A DNA stretch of 64,000 bases from Albugo candida (Eukaryota > Oomycota > Peronosporomycetes > Albuginales > Albuginaceae): contig CAJNAR010000010.1 of the NCBI GenBank assembly GCA_905220665.1, positions 186,001 through 250,000 on the forward strand, in the 5' to 3' direction. How positions within the stretch are numbered: the stretch's first letter is position 1; every line of letters starts with the position of its first letter. A model generated the notes under the pieces. It was not told where the DNA came from and did no database searches. It was given only the letters and a program-made list of their open reading frames with translations. A program made the position numbers and the translations under genes. This document shows positions 23,601 to 34,245 of the stretch, piece by piece.

Positions 23601-25067
23601 CGAACAAAAAGGAACGAGTCTTCGCCATCGTCTCGAACGTTTGTATCGGAAGTGTACCACATGCGTTCTAAAAGTTCTTTCTCTGTCAATTGTGTGTCGG
23701 ATGGATCGTATACTTGAATCAACTGATTCGGATGCCATTCACGAAGATGAGAACACCATTTATACACTTGATCGTCGGGTGTGATGATCAAATGCGGGCC
23801 ATTTCGAGGCGAGGGTGAGAGCGATAAGAATGCAGAGAGGACGGAAGCTTGACCCATTCCGACTTGATCGTTGAAAAAGACGTTGACACCTTGAGAGGAC
23901 ATGTGCAGGAGCCATCGCAGGGCTGCTACTTGAAATGGTGCCAAGTGAGAGGCTTTACTGCAAGTGATAAGAGTCGGATTCGAGTCGGAAATAAAGTGTT
24001 TCTGTGCTTCCAAAGCGATTTGAAGAATGCGATGGACCATTTTCTGAGCGTCTTCAATACGTTGAGCGCTTGTTTCGTCGGGAACATTGACGTCCATCCA
24101 TTTGAAATGCAATTCGGAAGTGTTGGTATATTTTTGTAAATAATCCAAATTTGCATGAGGGGTGCTGCCTATATTTGTCATTACTTCTGGAGGTCGTGAG
24201 TGAGTTCCCTCAAGTCGCACTTGCGAACGCGTTGCAGCACGTTCCATGGTACGCCAGAAAGAAGACACACGACGGGCAATGTCTTTGGCAATTTGGTGAT
24301 GTTGTCGCTCTTGACGCACTTGATCTTCGTTGAGTGCATTGATCAAGTCACGACTGGTATGATGACGTGCGATTTGTTTCCATTTGCGTTCTTCTGCAAA
24401 ATCACTGGCCATCCATGACATTTCTTGCAGTAGATTATCCCAATGCGATGAGCCCCGAACTGGAAGACGCATTTTTGGTAAATTGGATCGAAGATCACGT
24501 AAAAATTGTTGCTGACGTACTTTACTCTTGAGGATCATTTGTTTGAGGGTGTGTTCAAATTGAGGGAGACTGGGTGAGGATGATACGGTGGTGTAACCGC
24601 GTGGTTGTGTGTCAAGTACACTTGGTCGTGTAAGAACCGAAAGTGCTGGGATGTTATCACGTACCAATAATGCATCTGCAGCGGAACGTTTCCGTGAACT
24701 GGTACTACTGGGTCGTATTTGTAAATCAATATACTTTTGCGACGGTGTTGGTGTTTTACGTACACGATACGGATTCGGTCGAGTATGCTGTATACCCACA
24801 TGATGTTTAGATACGTGCAAATCGCGTTCTTCCATGAATTGTCTAAGGAATAATAGTGAGAAAGAGTCCATCGGTGAATGACAATTTATATGACACATAC
24901 TGCACTAATAGCTGCTTGTATGCAAGGAGTTGATGACGAAGACTTTGCGCAAGGGTTGAGGAAGCTGTCACGTTTTTATTCGATTGTATTCGTGCTCGAT
25001 GTATCTCATCATGATGCACATTACGACCTTCGCGCGGAACCGCACTCGGATTTCGAAACGCCGTCAT
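20672..25067 (-). CDS. EP400/Eaf1-like HSA-SANT protein with a dead Snf2-type ATPase
   Basis: Two exons, 25067-24901 and 24842-20672, joined over a 58-nt intron; the join reads LLVQ|QFMEER and gives 1445 residues. In order: an HSA domain at about 188-265 (WDNLLQEMSWMASDFAEERK), a Snf2-like core at about 340-850, a disordered stretch, and a SANT/Myb domain at about 1120-1180 (YSWNTSEDTLLRQLCEYYGP, then RPTPRQCSERY). HSA plus SANT with this RQCxERY signature is the mark of the NuA4/TIP60 scaffold family (EP400, Domino, Eaf1). The core keeps the fold (VLDSDWN, VIVYRFHCEQTIESALL) but not the motifs. DEMGLGKT has become NDQVGMGQA, DEAH has become ETEN, and the arginine-finger RAHRIGQ has become RASWAQV. 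ATP hydrolysis is therefore very unlikely. Probable role: structural scaffold of a histone acetyltransferase or chromatin complex in the nucleus. Confidence 0.85.
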
Positions 25068-27268
25068 TATTGCTTAGTATACTCGATCGAATGTAAACCC
25101 CCTACCCCGCTGCATCCACACGTCCAAAGTATACACTTTGCTATACAAGCTCCAGAAAGTGAATGTAGTCGACTCGGACGACCAAATCAGTACGATTTAT
25201 GGTTTTTGATTCGTAAAAGCGTTTATGATAGTGCGAACAATCAATTCGCAAAACAAGAACGCAATTCAATTTTTGGCGCGGAGCCGTACGAGATCGTACG
25301 GTGAGAAAAAAAACCAAAGTCCCCCCTCGTGGAGAATGATGGTCGAATACGTACCAAACCTAACCTGTATAATTCTCGTACCAGTCTCGGGCGGTTTTTG
25401 ACTCGAGTGGAACAGTCTTTTCGATAGATCTGTTACGTAACATTGTAACGCAATGATTGGCCGACATTTTCTCCGCATCAATCAAAGTGTTTAATAGCGA
25501 CGGGAAGAAGACAGAAGAAGACGTATCTATTGCGATTGATGGTTTGGATATGTACGCAGGGAATAAAGGATTGTCGTGCTTGTGAGATGTGGCAGCTGAA
25601 CGCCGTTAGGTATCAAACCATTATATTACTAAAACAGCCACAATTCGCTTGGATGCATTCACTTCGATAAATACTTGTGCCAAAAGATCGTTCTGTTCAA
25701 AATCCCTGTTGCTATCATTTAAAAGCGGCAATAGCTGTGGCTTATCTTGTTCACGACCATGATCGGTGAGGCACTTATAGCAATTAAGCACTGCGGTGTC
25801 CTTGAATTCGATTGTAAATGCACGTACCGGCAATGATATATGTGGTCCACTCTGTCAACTCAAGTCGATTGCGCGGCATCTAACTGTTCATTTACGTATA
25901 CAAATAATAAAATGTCAAAGCAGCTGCACTTCAGCTTCACTTTCCGCTCAAAACTTTTCCGAGTAGCGTAACCTCATGAAATGAGATTCCTTCCGACTCC
26001 ATTTTTAATCACGCAACAGCAAAGACGCGTAGCGATACTGACTTATGTATGTGCTCGTTCTCCGGTATATCGTTCTTGTATTGGAGTCCACTGCGATCGA
26101 TTTCCTGAAAAAGCGAACAATAGTTTGACGTATTATCACAAGTTATCGTTGTAAAGTTGTTTCCAGACATGTGCCATTATTTCCATCATCGGAATAAAGA
26201 TGTCCAAAGAAATAAAAAAAAAAATGTGTTTCGGTCACTAGACTCTCCGTGAAGCTCAACTAGCGCCTTGAGTTCCTTCAGTTTGTTTCGTGAGCTTCGG
26301 ATTGTGTTTTTCCCAAATCTGCAGCAATAGCTTTGAATTCAGCTGTCATACTCTAATGAAATTTACTTACTTGAGCAGTAGTCTGCAAACAACAGAACCT
26401 TTTGTGATTGCACCTCGGTATTTTCTGACTTACTCTGTATTCATGTTACGTAATCATATCATCATTGTTGAGACTCGAACGATTTCCTCAGCGTGGAACT
26501 CGTGGCAGGCAACTGGCCGCCACCGATGCTACATCATAGTATAACTTTGTCGCATCTTCATACTGCAAATATGGTACGATAGGTACGCTTTCTTCAGCGC
26601 GGACTGTAAAGCAATGCTCACTAAGTTTCCATAGTCACATCGATATCTCGTGCGATCAACGCACCTAATTTTCTGATAGATTTTGTCGATGGCGTCGAAC
26701 CGACTGCTTTCGAAGCGTCAAGCGAATGTAACGAGCATTATTAGCCAGATAAAATATGTACGTCAGGCCTTAAGCAGCGAGTGTCCATACTTGACATCAT
26801 ACTTGGCACCCACCGAGCGCGTTTTCATGTTCCGACATCTTAAAAGGTGGACGATCATACTCGTACAACAGTTGGTCGATATTCGAGAAGGACTATACTT
26901 TCCGGTCTATTTTGCGATTACTCGAATTTGAGCATATGATAAACGTACGGAACGAACTGCGCGCTGCACTTGAACCAATAACAAAATCAGCGGAACGCTC
27001 GAATATGTTGAATAAAGAGAAGCGTGTATATGTCCTGATGGATTCAAGTCAGCCATGTGATCATTTTTATCTATTCTAAATTTATTGTGTGGACAGAAGC
27101 GCTTTGTAGTGTACAGGACCGTGCCAGAAAAGAGCTTCTACGAGTGAATCAATCATAAGAGGTCAATTCAGCGGAAAGTCAAATGTTAATGTATTCAGCA
27201 TTATTCTGTCCCTGGAATCGATCTGTCACATCTCCGACGAAGGATGTTGCCACGCAGCTACGCAGAGA
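25068..27268. other. Sparse stretch upstream of the EP400-like gene
   Basis: No gene recognised in 2.2 kb. The 58 bases before 25126 are the likely promoter of the EP400-like gene. A minus-strand frame at 25621-25833 (PVRAFTIEFKDTAVLNCYKC… ending VNASKRIVAVLVI) has coding-like composition and might be the last exon of a small gene beginning MESEGISFHEVTLLG near 26000, but no family comes to mind. A plus-strand frame at 26683-26931 is also unassigned. Confidence 0.4.
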
Positions 27269-28395
27269 TTACGAACTCATCTTAATCTTCCAAACAGCTC
27301 GTTTCTTTAAAACTTTCGGCGTTTTAGACTTTATGCCTCCAGTGCTCGTCCCTTCAGTGCTCTCCGTGCGAGGAATGATTGCATACTTTCTCTTATCAGA
27401 ATTTGTATCGATGTAGATGTTAGTACCCGTCAATACGTCAACACCCAGCTCCCAATAGTCAGTATCGCTAGCAGTGAAAGGCACTGAGTTCGCGTTTTCC
27501 AAGGTATAAGACTTTGGTAATACTTGGACGGCTTCACTTTTGTCAGGAAACGTAATTGTCATTTCTTCGCCGAAGTTTTCAGTAGAAACGCTGTTTTCTT
27601 TCGAGGTGGATTGATATTTGCCATCTGAAGTCACACTGTAACCTTTGCCTTTAATCTCTCTCAGAAGAGTTTCATAAGGTGTTTTTGGTAGCTGAAATGA
27701 GCTCTGACCAAGTTTGATTCGGATTTTTTGATTTTCAAACGTTGTGGCACCAAATTTGATTTTCGGAAGCACAAAACTGTTTTCCGGTTGAAAACTCTCG
27801 GCTTTAACAGGGATTTCTTCGGCATTCACAGCGTAGGCCGTAGAAAAATATTCACCTTTTTCAAATAAGTAGATTCCTGGTGGAGCCATACTCAGGAACT
27901 TGTCAACAGTGAGAATCGTTCCATATTTACCGCTGACCAGCATTCCACTTTTGGCCAAATCCTGGAGAGAAGACAAAGGCAGTTTCCAACAACCTGATAT
28001 ATAAACCCTCTTTTTTTGACTTTTTTTTTGTCTGTGAGAATTGGGTCATAGTAAATGTACTGCTTCTTCCCGTCACCTTCCAGTTCTATTTCGTAACTGA
28101 TGAAACCTTCGTCGGAGGGTACTGGAGTTTGAAAGTGATGTTTTATTTTGAATCCGCACCGTTTAAAAGCAATAAAAGGAGCGTTCTTGCCCTCGCTCGT
28201 ACCCAAATGAAATGCCATCAGAAATTCACCCGAATCTTTACGTCCTACTTCCACTTTCAGCCCCCACATCAGATCCGCATTTGCTTCGGAACGTATTGAA
28301 TCGAGGCGCATACCTTGTCCGCGCACGTGATGAATGTATGTCGGTGAGAATCCAAGCAAGGCCACACAGTACGTACGTAGTGGATTAGTCTTCAT
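27269..28395 (-). CDS. Pepsin-like (A1) protein lacking both catalytic aspartates
   Basis: Two exons, 28395-27994 and 27961-27269, joined over a 32-nt intron that has a pyrimidine-rich 3' end; the product is 364 residues. The C-terminal half follows the plan of a pepsin C-lobe: IRIKLGQSSFQLPKTPYETL where active enzymes have DTGSS…LP…Y..L, later DKSEAVQVLPKSY, then DYWELGVDVLTGTNIYIDT in the place of W.LGD.FL…Y..FD. The N-terminal half has VEVGRKDSGEFLMAFHLGTS, aligned with the first DTGS. So the two DTG sites read HLG (63-65) and KLG (217-219). The N-terminus is mildly hydrophobic (TYCVALLGF), possibly a signal peptide. Likely a non-catalytic binding protein. The very short intron is unusual; if it is not spliced, this would be a frameshifted pseudogene. 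Family assignment is by pattern only. Confidence 0.55.
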
Positions 28396-28517
28396 TGTGT
28401 TTCCTGTTGATCGAGTTTTGGGTTGTGATGAACCAGCGCCTTCGATAGATCATGGTCAGTTGTACCCTTGCCTAACCACATATTCAGATGAAAATTCTTT
28501 TAGAATGTAATGAAGTA

Positions 28518-28613
28518 AAAAGTTGCATTTCTCGGGGAGTAAATATATTGGTAACGTTTCCAAAGTATCGAATGCGTACTTTGCGAGGATAGAAGCGAAC
28601 CGTAAACATGCAG
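28518..28613 (+). repeat. Direct repeat, copy 1 (about 96 bp)
   Basis: Matches 28737-28830 closely by eye; the run TGCGTACTTTGCGAGGATAG and the following AAGCGAACCGTAAAC are identical. The copies start 219 bp apart, between the pepsin-like gene and sphingosine kinase. On the minus strand both contain FASILAKYAF in frame. Confidence 0.85.
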
Positions 28614-28736
28614 GGAAAACTCTTAGGTCTTCTCTACCGTAACCGTGTTCATCGCCTTGTAAAGTGAACAAGTTGGTGCAATCTCAACGGTCACCTAACT
28701 GAAACGAGGATACGTGCGAGCCCTAGCATTAGAAAT

Positions 28737-28830
28737 AAAGTTGCATTCCTCGCGGAATGAATATATTGGTGACGTTTTGAACTACCGAATGCGTACTTTG
28801 CGAGGATAGAAGCGAACCGTAAACTTGCAG
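28737..28830 (+). repeat. Direct repeat, copy 2 (about 94 bp)
   Basis: Second copy of the repeat at 28518-28613, with scattered substitutions in its first half and near identity in the second half. Confidence 0.85.
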
Positions 28831-29099
28831 CCAAGTAACGTGATCGAGTAACAAACCGATAACGGAGTTGCAAGTATGCAAGCAAAATCGCAACATGCGG
28901 ATGGGACTCGTGTGTCCATACTTTTATCCAGTCAAGACCCAACAAAAACAAACATCAAGTTCAGCCCCTAGTTCGTGTTAAGTAACATGCTATGACCCAT
29001 ATACCGCAACATCAAATATCCATCATTAATATATTGGAATACCATCCATTACCAACACTCTTACAGCCACACGTACCGTTTCTTCCAAAATCTCATTCC

Positions 29100-30811
29100 T
29101 CATGCAATGCTCACAACGCGTGCGACGCCGCGATGGACTTGTCCTCGAAATGCAGAGCCTGGTACTAATTCTCCATCCACACAAAATTGGTCCTTCGCAT
29201 CACTGACAACTTGAAACGCTCTACAAGCTCTCATTCAGTTTGATTCACTCAATAAACCACCGGGAAACTCACCTTGTCCGAATGATCTCCACGCTCGATC
29301 TTTGAATATGTGTGCCATTCTCTAACGCCAACATGACTTTGAGAAGCTCCGAGCGCGGGACAGAGCCTTTAATCAAGAGCAAATGTGCGTATCCATCATC
29401 AAATTTGGCTCCAGGGACGGCGAACGAGTCGGACGATGGATGTGAGACATTATTGATCCAAACTAAATGGAACTCGCCTCGAATGGCTTTCCATACGCCA
29501 CAAGCTGTCTGCTTTTCATGATACACCATTTCACTCTTTTGTGAAGGTTCATTCAATGGTTCCAAAGTGACGCCTTCAAACAACGAGAGATCCAGCTCCG
29601 ATGTGGTTGAATGGTCTGAGATTTCATCGGCGAGGTACCAAATTGTACCGCTGTATTTCTTATTGGCAAAGAAATACATTTGGAAGAACTTGACTGTATA
29701 TCGCATGGAACCGAGACTGCGTAGATTCTCTGAATTAATATCGAGATCCGCGATGAAAGCCCATTCCAATGATAGAAAGGAACAATACTTCTTTTGGTCT
29801 TGTAAGGATTGATACATCGTCAGATCTAATGGAGACGGTTTCCCTTTGACAATGATATAAGCCGCACTTATTGCATCAAAGCTTTCATTTCCTCGGAAGC
29901 AATTGGAGACGCAAAGTCCATTTCCAGTACCACCGGGAATCAGACCTAAAGGCTGCTGAATCGCTTCTTTCCAATCCTCTCGCTCTTTGAGTCCTTGCAC
30001 GACTATAAACATGACAAATGAGATCAATGACGATAGTAAAGAGAAACTTTTACTTACATTCATAAATGAGTCCATCACCGCTCACAATAACAACACAATC
30101 GTACGTTCCGAGCTGCATTTTGCTGGCTATTTCAGTCGCTTGTCCTTGCTTCTCAGTGATCACCAAATCGATAAGAATGCCTCCAGCCATAAACACAGGC
30201 TGAACCACGTTTCGAAACATGTTGGAAGCTTTTTTTTGACCACTTGCTGGATTCACAAGCACAAGAAACTTTCGTGGTGAAAGACTCTGGCTGATGGAAT
30301 CCAGACCGGCTTCTTTAGATGGAGCTTTGAATCGAGGATCGGAAAACGCGTTGATGAACCCAACACATGTAACGACTTGCTCGATGTCACGAATGAAGAA
30401 ATGACATTTCCATTTTCGAATTCGACGCTTTTCTCTCCCATTACCGGTCCGCGTTGCCATCATAATTCGTATTTGATACATCGTATCGGTTGGAAGAGAG
30501 CTCGTAAGCAATGTGGAGGAATCCAGTACTTGATACGGAGCAGTATTCGTAGTTATTTGAGCGCCAATAACGTCGATCCAATTCACTTGTGCTAGTTCGC
30601 GAATTCTGAGATGTGACATGTCTGTTGGTAATAAACTCGCATTTCTGCGTTTCGTTTTTGAATTGTGGTAAATGGACAGCGTTAAACACTTGGACGCGAT
30701 TGAGAATTGTGCAATGTAACGCATTGGATTACGACACATTGGAAACGAACAATCCGATGGCGCCCAACTGATAAAGTAGCTGCTTGTTGAAATCCATTGT
30801 GGTTTTTCCAT
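29100..30811 (-). CDS. Sphingosine kinase
   Basis: Phosphorylates sphingoid bases to make sphingosine-1-phosphate. Three exons, 30811-30058, 30002-29273 and 29220-29100, with introns of 55 and 52 nt (donors GTAAGT and GTGAGT); 534 residues. The lipid-kinase catalytic domain shows all expected blocks: FLVLVNPASGQKKASNMF, VIVSGDGLIYEFVQGL (the join of exons 1 and 2 restores this), LGLIPGGTGNGLCVS, and WAFIADLDINSENLRSLGSM, the block that separates sphingosine kinases from diacylglycerol kinases. The last exon supplies QFCVDGELVPGSAF, the conserved C-terminal DGE strand. The first ~170 residues are a poorly conserved extension, probably with a PH-like fold. Start is the first ATG. It is divergent to Nse4, with 141 bp between start codons. 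Confidence 0.92.
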
Positions 30812-30952
30812 AGTTTATCAAAGAATGCCACTACTGTGCTGGGTACCCACCGAGTACTCTACCACCGACATCGTGTCTGTAATCATACCGGTTCTTATCG
30901 GTGTCATACCGACACAATCTATATCACACCCGTAAATACCGATATTACCGGT
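30812..30952. promoter_or_regulatory. Bidirectional promoter between sphingosine kinase and Nse4
   Basis: The 141-bp gap between two divergent start codons must hold both promoters. It carries several ATACCG/CGGTAT elements between about 30880 and 30955, including the near-palindrome ATACCGATATTACCGGTAT just before the Nse4 ATG. Whether these bind a factor is unknown. Confidence 0.45.
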
Positions 30953-32141
30953 ATGACCAAACGTACGCGCCAGCGCGGCCTTTTGCATAATTCCCAATTG
31001 ACCGACTCGGATCGACGGAAAATACGATGTAAAGAGCGCGATATCTTGCAGGATATCCGAAAGAACGCAAAAGAGCTGGCGACTGTAACTTCCACCAAAT
31101 TCATAGAAACAACAGAAGAGCTGAATCAAGTGTACGAGCAAATTTGTTACCCGCGAGAAGCCAATTTGGATGCGTCTAATCTTGAGGAATTGAACCAAGC
31201 CGTTGTCAAACAATCACAGTCATTGGGATCCAATAATTGCCAACAAGTAATATCTTTCAAACACTTGGCTGATCCATAACTGAGCTTTGCAGTATGACGC
31301 CACCGATCTCATCCGCGCGAGTCGAAGTAATTTTGCTTCAGATGGAACGTTTGATTGGGAGAAACTTGGAAGAACAGTAGCGTCCTGTTTTCATTGTGTT
31401 CCAGAAATCAATTTCTTGTGAGCGAATGCGATCATTGATTGTTGAAAGTCTCATTTTGCTTCTTTCAAGTTTTGGGCTGATGGATACAAAAGTGACGGAG
31501 AAACAGCGCCATCGAAGTCGAAGAAGAAGAAATGACGAATCAATCCAAACGTCTCAGCCGACACAATACAGTGCAAAGGTGATATGATCTCATGACGGAA
31601 TGCCCATCTTCTTGCATGAACGTGTGGTTCGATAGAATGATCGCCAGGATGCTCAGGCACGACGTCTGGAAACGATGCGATTGGCGTTAGAACGATCCAA
31701 CAGACAGAATCTGTTTCGAGTCGCACTTCATCCGCAAAGTTTCACACAGGTACGTGAGATACGTATTCGTGTGCGGTATAAGCTAGCTTTGCCATTAGAC
31801 CATTGAGAATCTATTTGATGTGTCGTTTCTCGTTCGGAATGGCGCATTGGAAATCGGAATGGATGACAATGAGGCTCCATATCTCGGTACATGATCGATT
31901 GCCATTGCATGCGACCTGAAAGCGTTCTCGTAGAGCATCATGAAAGTCGACCAGATGAAAGTATGCCAGCACAGACGCAAACTATCATTAGTCTTACGCC
32001 AGATCAGTGGAAGGTGTGTCTCATCGACAAAATACGCTCAGTGTCTCATTCTTGTGCTTGTAGGAGCTTGCGGGTGCCATGGACGCCGAAGCGCCGCTCG
32101 TTGGAACGCGAGAAGAGAGATCGACCAATCACATACGTTAA
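30953..32141 (+). CDS. NSE4: Nse4, kleisin subunit of the SMC5/6 complex
   Basis: Kleisin that bridges the Smc5 and Smc6 heads in DNA repair. Seven exons with six GT-AG introns of 46-69 nt: 31247-31292, 31418-31469, 31579-31647, 31750-31798, 31887-31933 and 32014-32063. All joins keep frame. N-terminal block: RKIRCKERDILQDIRKNA then EELNQVYEQICYPREANLD, the Nse4 Smc-binding helix. Next is YDATDLIRASRSNFASDG, then WEKLGRTVASCFHCVPEIN. The C-terminal winged-helix block reads HPQSFTQTIENLFDVSFLV then LTPDQWKELAGAM; SFTQT(V/I)ENLF…SFLV is the family signature. It is followed after 37 bp by a second DNA-damage gene on the same strand. Confidence 0.93.
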
Positions 32142-32178
32142 AGGATAGTAATTGCCAATCATTTTCCTTCCCGCCATA

Positions 32179-34121
32179 ATGAAATCACTTTTTTCCAACT
32201 TGCGAATTTGTTCCTCGGGCTTGCCGCTCCATTTGAAAGTCGATACATTTTTCGTGTACTCTGCAAGTTTTGCTCATTTTCATTTGTTCTGATCAGGAGC
32301 AAGTCAGAAAAATCGTGTGCGCGTGTGGTGGGATCTTTGAAGACGATTTGATACCAGAGACAACGCATTTGGTTGCACAAAATGTCAGCACCACCAAATA
32401 CCAAGTACGATACGCTTTTCATCTTGACCGAATCTGATTTGCGTGAAGGTTGCATTGGAGTGGAAGCTGCCAATTGTCGTGTCATCATGGATCTTTGATA
32501 GTTTTCGAGCATCAAAATTACACGATACCGCAATGTACGGTCTTGGGCTTTTGGAAGGCCTGACGCTTACAACAACGGGACTTTTGCTGGTTGAGCGGGA
32601 TGAAGTCCAAAAATCAGCCAAACAGCATAAAGCTATATATGATGCCAATTTGGAAGTCGGAAAAACGAGTCTTCTCATCGCACAAGCACCAACTGGTATC
32701 AAGTATGAGACAGCTTCACAACATCAGATTCCTATCGTTCATATTTCGTGGCTTCGAGACTCCATCCAAGCAAATCGTGCGTATTCGTTATATTCCTTCC
32801 TTGGCTTATTGTATGTGTAGGTATGCTCTTGATGGCCGAGTATGCGTTGGAAAAAGTGTATAAGCCAAGCCAATTGTACAGCAAACTTCATCAACGCGTG
32901 ACGGAATTTTCGGAATTTGAACTTGACCGAATAATGGAATCGAGAGTGGATGATTACTTGGAGCTATTCGATGCTTGCACATTCCACTTGGTTGGATTCA
33001 CGACCGAAACAAGAGGCTTGTTGCTGGAATTGATACGCATCGGAATGGGAACGGTGTATTACGATTGGGATCCTAAACGTGTTTCGCATCTGATTGTGAG
33101 TCCCGCAATTGAGCATCTTGACAAGAATTTGGTGCACCAATTAAAGTCGGTACAAACAGGCCATCCGACATTGAATTGCGTCTCTGCTGAGTGGGTGATC
33201 GAATCATTGCGTCAGGATTCAGTACAGCCGGAAGAAGACTTTCCTTGCACGCTAGTTGTACCAAACGATACTCCAGCAACCGATTCATCCTTCCCTGCAC
33301 CCGATTTTGGTTGTGTTCAGTATCCGAATACAAGTAATGAGATAGATGCGAAACCACTGTTCAAACCGGAATCCGCATTTTTGTTTTTGTGTGTAAATAC
33401 CAATCAATCACATATCCAGAAATGTATTCATCGATTGGAGGCGATCCCCGGTGTCCAAGCATTCGCAATCAATCATCAGGATGCGTCGAATCTATCTTTT
33501 CTTCAGTTTGGATTTCTCACACACGTTGTCATTTGTAATGGAGCATCCGTATCGTCAGCAATCGTGGAAGGATTGGAGTCTAGTGTTCATACGTATCACA
33601 GCGAATCACAAAGCAAAGCTCGACTCCACTTTATCTCCGACCTGTGGCTTTGTTGCTGCTTGTCGGAAGGTAAATTGTTTTCACGTCGATCTCATGAGCT
33701 GTTTGTCCTTGAATCTCACTCAAATGAGACTTTCGGAACGTCCTTTCGGTCCATTTTAGCGGCGCCACTACCATTAGATTGCTTCAGGAAAGTATCTGCC
33801 AGCATCTCTGTCTACGTCGGCGTGGATCGTGTGGTCATCCTGCAACTCTTGGAGCTTGTGGGTGCAAAGGTCACTAAAAAGTTGAGCAGACGCAATACCC
33901 ATCTGATTTGCTTGAATCCATTTGGAATGAAATACGAAAAAGCCAAAGAATGGAATATTCCCGTCGTGAATGCCCAATGGATCATGCAAAGTATATCTCA
34001 GCAGCGTCTTGTCGATCCAACTTTGGCAGCTTTTCACATCTTGGACGACGAAAGCTCTCGATTTCCCGCTTTGGAAACGCCTTCCTCAGACGACAAATCC
34101 AATGCTTTCAGTCAGGATTGA
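32179..34121 (+). CDS. TopBP1/Rad4/Dpb11-like multi-BRCT protein
   Basis: Scaffold of replication initiation and the ATR checkpoint in this family, which binds phosphorylated partners. Four exons, 32179-32238, 32297-32404, 32449-32776 and 32821-34121, give 598 residues. I see about five BRCT repeats. BRCT1 spans exons 1-3 and ends VVSSWIFDSF; BRCT2 ends PIVHISWLRDSIQAN. A middle one runs HLVGFTTETRGLLLELIR to NCVSAEWVIESL, and a weaker fourth ends LHFISDLWLCCCLSEGKLF. The last runs VGVDRVVILQLLELVGAKV to VVNAQWIMQSIS. The conserved Trp near each repeat's end is present. TopBP1 has nine BRCTs and yeast Rad4/Dpb11 four, so the exact orthologue is uncertain. The start ATG lies only 37 bp after the Nse4 stop. 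Confidence 0.82.
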
Positions 34122-34245
34122 GACAGAGAGCTGATTGTGGCGCAGATTCCAAATACAGCGACGGCGCTTGGACCTATCTTCTGGTCCAAATGGCCCATTC
34201 AAAGGAATTTGATGTATTTGAGTTACAATTCTGGCTCTATGGCTT

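Noticed and set aside
25621..25833. Minus-strand frame ending VNASKRIVAVLVI as last exon of a gene
   Set aside because: Composition looks coding, but no family or firm exon chain could be built.
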